This document shows positions 1 to 9,371 of a stretch of DNA of 64,000 bases, one piece after another. Each line of letters opens with the position of its first letter. Position 1 is the first letter of the stretch. The stretch lies in NCBI GenBank assembly GCA_030278955.1, contig JAOANR010000003.1, positions 36,660,054 through 36,724,053 of the forward strand. The letters run 5' to 3'. Under the pieces are notes generated by a model, which saw only the letters and a program-made list of their open reading frames with translations, was not told the DNA's origin and searched no databases. This stretch comes from Hygrophila difformis (Eukaryota > Streptophyta > Magnoliopsida > Lamiales > Acanthaceae). The position numbers and the translations under genes are program-made.

Positions 1-50
1 GCGAATGATTGGAACTAAGAATTCTTCTAATTATATATGTTCTTAAAGAT
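1..50 (+). mobile_element. Element D fragment 1 (5' internal region)
   Basis: AT-rich non-coding sequence ending in the 5-bp target duplication AAGAT (46-50) of solo LTR A. When A and B are removed, this piece reads on into 2731-2875 and then 34747 onward, up to the gag start at 35174. The joined stretch resembles the reverse complement of the internal region of element C at about 28800-29080 (shared wording around 'aagataagacgcgag' and the 'gggcacc' that follows). It is therefore the 5' untranslated interior of an old element related to C. Confidence 0.6.
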
Positions 51-737
51 TGTAATACCTGAGAAATCGACGTCGAGAATTTAAATCCGAAATTAAAGAA
101 TTGGATTTAATTATCAAAACCGAAATAATTCCGAGAGAGCGGAATTAAATATTTTCGGACGATAGCAACTCGAAGAGAGTTATCGGATTATCCAACGATC
201 TCGGATAATTCCCACACTATGATTTTGAAATAAAAATCATAAAAAAAAAACCGAACCGTCTGTGGCTGAACGCCCAACGCGGTTCTACGCGTTTTTGGCA
301 TCATTTCCGAGGTTTGATGATTCCAATCAGTCCAAATTCGATGCTCAGACTTTAGGGGATGTTTTGGGACACCTTTGGATAAATTTTGGATATATTAGAC
401 TCCCCTACAACTTACACTTTGTTGAATTATTGGAATTCATGCACAAGATAAGAAGGGAGCGAATGGATGAAGTTTGTGAGATTAATGGAGGAGGTTGGTG
501 GCTCCAATTTCGAGCTTGACTGACATAAATCCTCCCTCCCTTCCCTAGGTCATTGATGGATGCATTGGAAGCCTAAACTCAGGCTTTAATCTTCCCCACA
601 ACCCCACAAACCAACCCCCATTCACTCATCCGAAAATAGAAGTTCAAGTTGAGAATTGGTGAAGTGTGGAGTGTTCCTCGAGTCTCCAAGGAGTTTTGGT
701 CGAGTTCTTGTGTCCTAAACCTTTCTTCATCAAGTTG

Positions 738-912
738 GTAAGGTTTCTAATCCAATCCATTGTTCCTTACTTCGAATCTTAAGCCCTAACATCAAACTTT
801 CTCCATACAACCCCCAAAATAGGATTCATTCGGTAGATTGCGGAGGAGGGGGCTGTTTCGGTCGATTTTGGAGCAATCAAGAAGGGATTTTCGATTCTAA
901 TCCAACCATAGG
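738..912 (+). promoter_or_regulatory. Paired splice-donor-like sites in LTR A
   Basis: GTAAGG at 738 and GTAAGTTAG at 912 lie 174 nt apart. Every other LTR family in the window has the same pair at 175-191 nt spacing. A TATATTA stretch near 391-397 upstream could serve as the promoter. Splicing is inferred from the motifs only. Confidence 0.45.
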
Positions 913-1950
913 TAAGTTAGTGTTGTGCCTTTCAAATTTTAGAGCTTTTGGTTGAGTATTCATGGAGATACAACTCAAAATCCACTCCTTGTCAAATCTG
1001 TGATTTAGGGTTTCTTCAGGATAGTTTCTTTTGTTCATCTTTGTTCGTGTAGATCCGTTCATTTTTGGGAAAACCTTTCTAAATGAAAAATGTTCCTAAC
1101 ATCTTGAATACAATTACTGTAAATTTTCATAATTTTTGGACATGATTTAGGCGACGAGAATTCATCCGGTAATTTCTGCAATTCTGATAACAGAATTCGT
1201 CTCATGGTGTAGTCAGTTTTGTTGTTCGTATTACTCCTATTTACGATCGTTTTTGATGGATGGTTTCTTCATGAAAGTTGTTCATCTATGTGTCTTGTTT
1301 ATTCCTGTAAAATTTCAGAATTTTTGGATCATTCTTGGAATTGGTATGAATTTTTAAAGGAACTGTGGTCGAAGTGAACAGTAAATTCCTATGCCTTTGA
1401 AAGATGAGTTCTGAAATGATTTTTTTAAGCCACTTAGAGTCCGATTTTGAAGTAGCTTATTTCTATGAAAAATGTTTATTTGGGTGTTTTCTAGCTCCTG
1501 TAAAAATTTCGGAATTTTTGAAAATGTTTTGCTAAGTTTCCAAATTCGATTTCTGAAACTGCCAGTGGGCTATTCTTTGTCGGTAAAATCGTACTTGTGT
1601 ATTTTGATGATCTACGAGTCGATTGATACTCGTTTTTGAAAATATATGAAATCTGGAACATGTGGTATTGTAAAGTGTTAAAAATGCATTTTTGAAACTT
1701 TGTAAGTTTTGATCGAGTGGGATGCCCAATGTGATAGAGGGTAAGTGCACTTGGCGTGAGCTCGTTGGGCCGCCCCCTCTTTTTGTGTGGCCAAAACGGC
1801 GCATATGATATTGTGGTTTCGTGTTAGTAAGAGTTTATACTCCTAGATGTATCCGTATGGGTTGTCTAGGGCTCCGGAGCGGTCTGTATAGGGTCACTGT
1901 TTTCACATCCCTCGTGGGTACGAGTCCCAGAGGTGGGTTGATCTGAAAAG

Positions 1951-2073
1951 GCTTCGGCCCAGGATCGTTATTATTGCCGGCTTGTGGACATAAGCGCCCA
2001 AGCGGATGTTGATCTGAAAAGGCTTCGGCCCAGGATCGTTGATACCGACGGCTTGTGGACATAAGCGCCCAAG
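1951..2073 (+). repeat. Tandem repeat, about 80 bp, in LTR A
   Basis: Two near-identical units begin 'gatctgaaaaggcttcggcc' and end with 'ggcttgtggacataagc' plus 'gcccaagcgg'. Each can fold through GCTTG/CAAGC. The equivalent pair occurs inverted in LTR G at about 57471-57590. Confidence 0.75.
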
Positions 2074-2730
2074 CGGGTAATTTGGATGTCCTCGATCAAA
2101 ACAAACAATGGTAAAAGAATGTATTTGAAATATGGAAACAATGGTAAAAGGATGTGTTTGAGCTCTTGCGGGTTTGATTCCCCAAGAATGGTTGTTCTCG
2201 ATCAAAAATGAACAATGTTATATTATTCGTATGACAAAGTGCAAGAATCTTCGGGAATTATTTTTACTCGACCTTCCTTTTCAAATTTCAAATTCTAACT
2301 TTAAATCGCTCTTCTAAAAACTCTAGAATTCGTTATGCTATACATTAACTTACTCAGTACCGTTGTACTGATAGATACGTTGTCACTATTTTTTCAAATG
2401 TTGAAGATTAGCGCATGACATTTACACTTGAGATGGGAATTTCCGAAGACTTGTCGCACTTGTTTTTTAAATTCTTTTACGAATCCCAAATTCATGTTTG
2501 GCCGTGTTTGGCCCTTAGCTTCCGCACTGTTTAAAATTATGTATGTTAGACTTAACTCTGATTTAAACCTTCGGGCACTTATTGAATGGTTTTTTTTTTA
2601 AAATTATTTTTAAGTATTGGTACAACTTAGCCTTAGCATCTTCTCAAGTGAGCTCGAAATGGTTCGCGTCTTGCTTGGGAAGGTGTGGCGGTGACATCCT
2701 GGCCTGGGTTATCAAATCCGGGGTGTTACA

Positions 2731-2875
2731 AAGATAAGACGCGAGTGCTATGAAAGGGCACCGCAAGATTTTAAACTCACAATGAGTTTTATTAACATTC
2801 GAGTTTCCCTCAAATCCATATGCCAATTTGACAAAGACAGTTGAACATTTTCCCGGAAGTATTGTTAAAAGAATT
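2731..2875 (+). mobile_element. Element D fragment 2
   Basis: Begins with the right-hand copy of AAGAT and ends with GAATT (2871-2875), the left target duplication of element B. Non-coding. It aligns by eye with the reverse complement of element C at about 28900-29060. Confidence 0.6.
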
Positions 2876-5482
2876 TGTAACACCCCGGATTTGATAACCC
2901 AGGCCGGGATGCCACCGCCACACCTCCTTAGCAAGACACGACATTTCGAGCTTGCCAAGGAGATGCAAGGCTTATAGGTATTCGAAAGAATTAAAAACAT
3001 CTCAACATTGAGTCCGGAATAATAATAATACTTAATATCAAAATACAATAATCATCTAGGCACGTCAAAGAGTAAATAATGCAGTGGAAAGTAATCACGG
3101 CCAACATGGCCAAACCTCGGGTTCAACAGGCCCGATAAAACAGTATTAAAATGCAAGGAATGAAAATGTTCATAAAAGTTTTCCCCCAAGTGCATGAGCA
3201 TGCATCACTTGACATACTCTGTAAAGAAAAATAACAAAGGAATTGTCAGTATAAAAATATACCGAGTAAGTTAATTCCTAACAAAACAATTAAGGGGTTA
3301 CATGTGCTTTATTAAAAGTTAGACTTTTCAGGCATATTAAAATTAATTTAAAATTTATAGATCACTTGCAGCGGAAAGACATGACCATTATGTATAAGAC
3401 TAGAGTACGTAATTTAGAAGCATAATATAAAAGTATAATTTAAAAGCATAATTTAAAAGCGTGATAAATAAATACAGTTTAATTAAATACACACACGAGT
3501 CTTTTAATATTATCCCGATAACTAAGAAGAGGACATCACACCGGGGAGATCATTAACGAGGCAATCTCAAATCATAAGACCACTAACGAGGCAGTCTAAA
3601 TAAATGGGAGACCACTAACGAGGCAGTCTCAATGATCGTAGGACCACTAACGAGGCAGTCCAAATAAATGGGAAACCACTAACGAGGCAGTCTCAATGAT
3701 TGTAGGACCACTAACGAGGCAATCTCAGATAGTAGGGAGACCACTAACGAGGCAGTCTCAAAATAATATTGCATGAAGATCGGCTCAGCATAGTGAACGG
3801 GATTTTTTGAAAGTTTATGTTTCATCGTTTACAAGATATTCGATATCTCGATTCATAGTTCGAGTTTTCTTAAGTTCGAAAAATCCATCTTGACGCAGGT
3901 TACGCCTTTTTAAATTAAAAATTCATCTTTTAGCTCAATGACACTCATATAAACAATTTTCATGTTTTGAGTTTTTGGAAATAAGGTTTCGAAATGAGTC
4001 AAAATTCGAGTTCTTTACAAGGAAGATTTCTGCCCGCAAAAATCGAGTTTGACACAGTTTAGTCCAACGCCGATTAAAAATTCATTTTAAGTCCAATTGA
4101 TCCAAAAATTTTACAGGTTGTAGAAAACATCTTAATGAACAACTTTCATGTTTTAATATTTTGGAAATAATGAGATTTATGTGTTCAAAAATCGTCATCA
4201 ACACACTGTTCACGCGCGGGTTCAAAAATCAGTTTTTACACAGGTTTGAATTCGTCCGATTTAACATATCAAATGAACTCCAAAATTCATGAAATTTTAT
4301 ATGCATGATCTAGACAAAATTTCCTACAACTTGTATTTAGGAATGCAAGTTTGATTCGGTTTAGAAACGGGTGAAAAACGTGTATCAATCGAGTCATTAA
4401 AACTGTCAGGATTTGAACGTTCGCGTTTTTACATAGAAACTTTACGTCACGATTTGGGGTACCAAACCTTTATGGAAATGGATGCAATTTTGACACAAGG
4501 TAGATTAAAGTCTTATGAACAAAATCTATGTTGAAAAGGTTTCGGTTTGAATTCCTGAAGACGGGGTTTTAGCCGAGTTACTGAAATTGGTCGAAAATAG
4601 GGTTTTTGAAAACCGATTTTAGTTTCGTGTCTAGATCTTTTAATTTAAACGACAAGAAACCACAAAAATTGAAGAGTAAGGTCTTAACTTACTTAGTTAG
4701 AGAATAGGGTCGCTGTAAGGGCTTTCCGGATGTCCTAAGGTCGCGACGAACGGGCAACTTCTCCGATCGCTTTTTGTTCGTTCCCCGACGTGAAATCGTA
4801 GCAAAGGAAAGATGGTTAGATTTCGAGTTTTTAAGACTTATGGATGACTTAAACACTATAATACAACTTACCAAGGTTCTAGAAGGCAGAGGCTTTGTCC
4901 CGGTCGTCTCGTCTTTGCCGGAATACTCGCCGGAAAGTGAACTCGAAGGGGCTTTGGCTTGGAGAGGAAGATTGAAGAGAATGAAACTTTTGTTTTCTGT
5001 CCCAATGGGGATAGGGGCGCCCCAATCAGACCTTAAGCCTTTCCCAAAGGCAGTGATTCGCTTGCCCTCGATAGGGATCGGATTTTTGGCAAGAAAATCG
5101 CCATGGAAGGAAAGTTTACACCTTCAGCACCTCTGGCGCGGTGGGACGCGCACTTATGCTTTTGTCCGCGCGGAATGCGCGCGATCAGTCCTGGGACGCG
5201 TCTCCCTCATGTCGCGCGGTGGCCGCGCGTGCGCGCGCGGAGGGTGCGTGGCGGCCGGACCGGCCGGTTCGGCGGTTCGTGTGGTCCGTCGGGTCTTTTC
5301 TTCTTTTCTCTATCGGTTTTCTATCCTCTACGTGTTCGGTTCGACTTTTCAGGTCATTTCCGGTTCGAAATTTCTATCTTGATTTTATTACGAACTCGGT
5401 TAATGCTCGCAACATTCCCGTGTAATAATTTATCTAATTAAATTAGTTCCGATTTCTCTTGACGATTTTCCCGGGTATTACA
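2876..5482 (-). repeat. Element B 3' LTR
   Basis: A 2,607-bp LTR. In element sense it starts TGTAATACCCGGG and ends GGGGTGTTACA. In element order it contains a GC-rich palindromic block (5213-5275), donor-like GTAAGT sites at 4871 and 4692 (179 nt apart), the hairpin array (3545-3759), an acceptor TTTCTTTACAG|AG ending at 3219, and the conserved U5 terminal block. ORF 4774-5382 on the plus strand is an antisense shadow. Confidence 0.92.
3545..3759 (-). repeat. Hairpin tandem array in B 3' LTR (7 units)
   Basis: Seven units share the core CACTAACGAGGCA (the first has CATTAACGAGGCA), each flanked by complementary arms. Arms vary in step: GAGAC/GTCTC, GAGAT/ATCTC, AGAC/GTCT and GGAC/GTCC. Unit six mixes arms (GGAC with ATCTC) and looks like a deletion fusion of two units that are still separate in the 5' LTR copy. 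Confidence 0.85.
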
Positions 5483-5501
5483 GTCTACCCCCCTTAAGAA
5501 T
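5483..5501 (-). other. Element B polypurine tract (3' LTR-proximal)
   Basis: In element sense TTCTTAAGGGGGGTAGAC abuts the TGTAATACCC start of the 3' LTR, the normal position for plus-strand priming. A hairpin with arms AACTTCG/CGAAGTT and loop AGGG lies just upstream. Confidence 0.85.
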
Positions 5502-5740
5502 CAACTTCGCCCTCGAAGTTGTGTTTCGGTTTTCCCGAGTTAAATGTTAGGATGCTTTCGGTTATGTTTTTATTTTGTGACTTATTTCGTGACTAAACTT
5601 AGAATTTAGATTTCCAAGCTGCCTACGTACCCTGTGAAGGAATCAAGTCATAACGTAGTTCAAAACAATTTGAATATATTTTTTTTTCTCGGGCGCTACA
5701 TCCTCCCCCCTTAAGAAAACAGTTATGTCCCCATAACTGT
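5502..5740 (-). other. B 3' UTR with a second PPT and relic LTR start
   Basis: About 240 bp between the pol stop and the working PPT. Next to the pol stop is another PPT-like run (TTCTTAAGGGGGGAGGATGT in element sense, about 5701-5717), followed by sequence matching the 5' start of LTR F ('gaactacgt' through 'gtaggcagc'). It reads as an ancestral PPT plus LTR start stranded inside the 3' UTR. A hairpin with 9-bp arms ACAGTTATG/CATAACTGT and loop GGGA spans the pol stop (5719-5740). Confidence 0.7.
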
Positions 5741-6428
5741 GGTCGGGTCATCTTGGAAGAGGGTCGGGTAACGTTGCTTCATATCGGCTTCCAATTCCCA
5801 TGTCGCCGTCTCCGTCTCGTGGTTAGACCAAAGGACCTTGACCATCCTCACGGTCTTATTTCTTGTTACTCTCTCCTTTGTGTCAAGTATTCGTACCGGA
5901 ACTTCCTCATAGCTGAAGTCATCATCCAATTCAATTTCTTCCGGTTGGAGCACATGGGTCGGATCGTGCACATACTTCTTCAATTGTGAGACATGGAACA
6001 CATCGTGGACACGAGCAAATTGTGGTGGCAATGCTAGCCGATACGCTAGGCTTCCCACTCTCTCTAGGATTTCGTACGGTCCTATATATCGTGGACTCAA
6101 TTTTCCTCGTTTGCCGAAGCACATCACACCCTTCATTGGTGACACCTTCAGCATGACTTTATTGCCGACTTGAAATTCCAAGTCTTGTCGTCTTACGTCC
6201 GCATAACTCTTTTGCCGGTCTTGAGCGGCTCTCATCTTCCCTTGGATGACCTTGATTTGTTGAGCCATGTCATCAACAAGTTGTGGTCCCACTATCACCG
6301 TCCTATCGCTCTCTTCCCAGCTCAATGGACTTCGGCACTTACGTCCATACAGTGCCTCGAAGGGTGCCATGCCGATGCTAGCATGGTAGCTGTTGTTGTA
6401 GGAAAACTCGATCAAAGGTAGATGATTC
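5723..6428 (-). pseudogene. pol: Element B pol, 3' piece: integrase C-terminus and chromodomain
   Basis: The last about 230 residues of the polyprotein, ending TVMGT and a stop. It starts where element H interrupts the gene (6428). Visible are the end of the integrase core ([20 protein letters not shown]), the [13 protein letters not shown] region typical of the Gypsy integrase C-terminal domain, and a chromodomain (ERVTRNKT, then VKVLWSNH and ATWELEADM). In chromoviruses this module tethers the integration complex to modified histones. The piece itself has no stop, but upstream parts of B pol are broken, so it cannot be expressed as enzyme. Confidence 0.9.
6424..6428. other. Target-site duplication of element H, left copy (GATTC)
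   Basis: GATTC precedes the H 5' LTR and recurs at 17538-17542. One extra A (17537) separates the right copy from the LTR end. Removing H restores the B integrase alignment. Confidence 0.8.
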
Positions 6429-6988
6429 TATAATACCCGAGAATTTTGCAACATAAAACAAGTAATTAAATAAATAAACAATAAATAAAATAAGTAAATA
6501 ATAAATAAATTTAGCAAATAAATAAATAAGGATAAGGAAATGAGAAATGAAATTTAACTTAAAAAGAAATTAAAGGAATTTAATTAAATAAAAAAGGAAT
6601 TAATTAAAGATAAATAAATTGCACACCGAAATCCGAAACCAATGAACTCGAGAATTCGATTCCAAACATGCATTTAGACCCGAGTAAAAATTTAGAGAGG
6701 AAATAGGAACCCGAAGATGGCCCGGAAATCGGAATCCGGGAGCATAGGGGGATAGAAGTCCGAAAGAGAGGAGGAAAGGCACGACGGATCGCACGACCCG
6801 CCTGGACCGAAGTCCCGGCGAGTGCCGCGCGGTGAAGGTGGAAAAGCCGCGCCACGGCCGCGCCAACAGGCAGATTCGCCGGTTGCGAGATTCACTTGCC
6901 CGAATCCGGATTTTCCGACTTCGGTTGAACACCTTTCAGCTCAAGACTCCCCAAGGCCGACCATGGACGTCCCTAGGTCATGTTTACC

Positions 6989-6996
6989 TATAAATA
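6989..6996 (+). promoter_or_regulatory. TATA box of H 5' LTR, with downstream telo-boxes
   Basis: TATAAATA, with AAACCCTA motifs 38 and 64 bp downstream (7027-7034, 7053-7060). The same set is present in the 3' LTR (TATAAATA at 15530-15537). A start near 7020 would be expected, which marks the U3/R boundary. Confidence 0.65.
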
Positions 6997-7136
6997 AGAC
7001 CTCTTGAAAGCCCCGAACACTTTTCAAAACCCTACGATACTCTCTATACACAAAACCCTAGATCCGGAAGTCATCGGAGGCACCAAAACCGAGCGGGGAC
7101 TGCCGTGGACGAATTTGAGAAACCTCCAACGTCGTG

Positions 7137-8635
7137 GTAAGTTAGATCCGTTCATCCATCTCATTTTTAATTCAAAAACGAAACCCTAATTCTCTTCTTT
7201 TCTTTTCTACAACCCGAATCGGATCTAGAACGAAGAACCCGACGAACGGAGAGGATAAACGGTGGACTGGAAGCCACGCCTCCGAACTCGACGATCCCGG
7301 ACGTCTACAAATCTGTAAGTAGACACTTACATGGTGTTGGGAGTAATTAAAATACGAAACCTAAAAGCTTAACCGAAACTTTCAAAAATCTGTCATCGTG
7401 TGATTTCTACCGGCGCAACAGTATTGTTGAATTTTTCTGAACCCTTAAAAGACTTCAAACGGAAAAACTTAAAACATAAAAAACATTACTAAGGCTTAGA
7501 TCTATCTCCTGTACAATTTTCAGAATTTTTCATGATGATTTGATATATGAAATCCACCCGAAACCGAACTGCTTGAAATTGGATCTTGAATTTCTTGACA
7601 GAACTTAGGTCCGATCTTGATGACATTTTTGACAATAGTTATAAGCCGATTTAGATCTTTAGCCGAACATGAAAGTTGTAGAAAAATGTCTTAAGAAGGT
7701 CTCTGTAAAAGTTTATTAAGTTTGGAGTTGATTTGCTATGGTAGATCTTGATAATCTTGAACTGCTATACACGAAATTCGGACAGATTAATGATATGACA
7801 AAAATTGATGTATTTGACCTATTTTGGTATCTCGGATTGAAAAAGTTAAAACACAAAAGTTGTTCATCTCGATGTTTCCGAGTCATTGGTGAAATTTCAG
7901 AATTTTTTCAATTAAACTCAATTTTTAATGAATTTTGAAGTAAACTGTGGTTGACCGAGTCAAATCTTGAAATCTTGTTGAAATGGTGAAACTAGGCTTT
8001 AAGGTTTAAATGAGTAGAAGACTCTTTGAAATAAATACATGAAATCTGAAATTTAGGAAATCCCCTTTACAAACTTGATCTTTAAAATTAGGGGGTGAGT
8101 GCTCTGCAGGGTGCCCTCCTAACGATTCACTTCGTGCCTTTATGGACGATGGTGACCTGCGCGAAATTTTTGAGATATGTTGCCAAAACGGCATGAGATA
8201 TATGGCCTACACTCTCGTGAATATCCACATGGGTTTCCCGAGGCTCCGGAGTGGTACTGGGCATGGCAGATACGGCTGCGACCGCCGGTTTCCGGCTAAA
8301 CTTGTTGATATCGCGATGCAATCGTGAAATACTTGAAATACTAAATCTTGGGTATAATGGGGATAGTTAAATGTTTAATTGTGGTCCTTTTAAATTATTA
8401 AATGCTTTATTTGAATTAATTATGGCTTTTATTTAAATTATGCTAAGTGTACTATTGGTTAGTGCCATGATTTAAATTATGAGAATTGGTTATATTATTA
8501 AAATTATTTATGATAGTTATCATGTTTTTATGTATTTATTAAATTAATGGCTTTTAAACCCTACGATCATGCATGTGTTAACTTACTCAGCAAGTTGTGC
8601 TGACCAAACCATTTATTTTTCCTTTTTCCTTACAG
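7137..8635 (+). other. Predicted LTR-resident intron, element H
   Basis: Donors GTAAGTTAG (7137) and GTAAGTAGAC (7315) lie 178 nt apart; the second sits in an inverted repeat GTAAGT-AGAC-ACTTAC. The acceptor region has TTAACTTACTCAG, CTGAC, a T-rich tract and TTACAG|AG (8635). Every LTR family here has the same layout. RNA evidence is needed. Confidence 0.5.
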
Positions 8636-8997
8636 AGTATGTGGAACAGACATGAGCACGTTCATGCATGGGGGGACTTATATTTTGCGAAACTTATTAT
8701 TTAAATTCTTGCATTAGACAATAGAATAAACGGGCCTGTTTAACCCGTGTTTTGACCATGTCGGTCTTATTTACATTTCCGCTGCAATAGTATACTTAAA
8801 TATTATTTCCGCTGCATTATGATATTATTATTTTCGAGACTATAGTGTATGGGCTGTTTGCAAATGTTTTAAATATTTTTAATTACTGAAATACCTAGCC
8901 TTGCATCTCTTTAGTAAGCCGGAGAAACCGTGTCTTACTAGGGAGGTGTGGCGGTGACATCCCGACCTGGGTGACCAAAAACCGGGGTGTTACAAGT

Positions 8998-9009
8998 TGG
9001 TATCAAAGC
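8998..9009 (+). other. Element H primer-binding site
   Basis: TGGTATCAAAGC, three bases after the LTR end. It matches the 3' end of initiator tRNA-Met (TGGTATCAGAGC) with one G-to-A change. Confidence 0.85.
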
Positions 9010-9231
9010 CCGGCTATTTTTAAACTATTATTTTTAAACCATTATTATTTTTAAAGTACTATTAATATTTTGACTATTATTTTAAATTTTAAAGTATTAT
9101 TTCCATGGAGAAATTTTTATTTTAAAACCGATGGAAAAATATATATAGTGCATGAATCATTTTTTGGGGGGGATCATTGGCATATATTAATATTATGAAT
9201 CATTGGCATATTGCATCTCTTTTATGTAAAG

Positions 9232-9350
9232 AACTTAGAATCTTGGCGAATTTTAACTTAGAATCTTGGCGAATTTCAACTTAGAATCTTGGCGAATTTT
9301 AACTTAGAATCTAGGCGAATTTCAACTTAGAATCTTGGCGAATATTAAGC
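9232..9350 (+). repeat. Leader tandem repeat, five 23-bp units
   Basis: Units of 'acttagaatcttggcgaat' plus 4 nt lie between the PBS and the coiled-coil start. The same array is in element I at about 59855-59975. It lies in the packaging-signal region of retroelement RNA; the role is unknown. Confidence 0.85.
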
Positions 9351-9371
9351 TAGATCTTTTGCTTGCGCTAG

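Larger units (their letters stand above)
51..2730 (+). repeat. Solo LTR, family A (TSD AAGAT)
   Basis: A complete Ty3/Gypsy LTR of 2,680 bp that begins TGTAATACC and ends GGGGTGTTACA. It is flanked by the direct repeat AAGAT (46-50 and 2731-2735), and no primer-binding site or polypurine tract follows. This is the signature of a solo LTR left by recombination between the two LTRs of an element. Its start and body match LTR G (56921-59526, opposite strand), so A and G are one family. It has two donor-like GTAAG sites (738 and 912), T-arm-like hairpins at 1910-1933 and 2165-2186, and a roughly 80-bp tandem repeat at 1951-2073. The acceptor present in relatives appears lost near 2390, where G has TTTTTCGCAG and A has TTTTTTCAAA. 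Short ORFs inside it look like chance. Confidence 0.92.
6429..8994 (+). repeat. Element H 5' LTR
   Basis: A 2,566-bp LTR beginning TATAATACCCGAG (TG changed to TA) and ending GGGGTGTTACA. It holds a GC-rich block (6828-6880), TATAAATA (6989-6996), telo-boxes AAACCCTA at 7027, 7053 and 7181, donor-like sites at 7137 and 7315, a putative branchpoint CTGAC and acceptor CCTTACAG|AG ending at 8635. ORFs of 60-110 residues inside are not conserved as proteins. Confidence 0.9.

Noticed and set aside
3545..3759. Regularly spaced repeats resembling a CRISPR array
   Set aside because: Units carry covarying arms, spacers are short and similar, the array lies inside an LTR that is duplicated in four places, and no cas genes exist in this plant sequence.
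4774..5382. A 202-aa ORF on the plus strand of LTR B (similar ones at 22292 and 40748)
   Set aside because: It lies antisense within the LTR U3/leader, its C-terminus differs wherever the LTR is interrupted, and no protein motif is seen.
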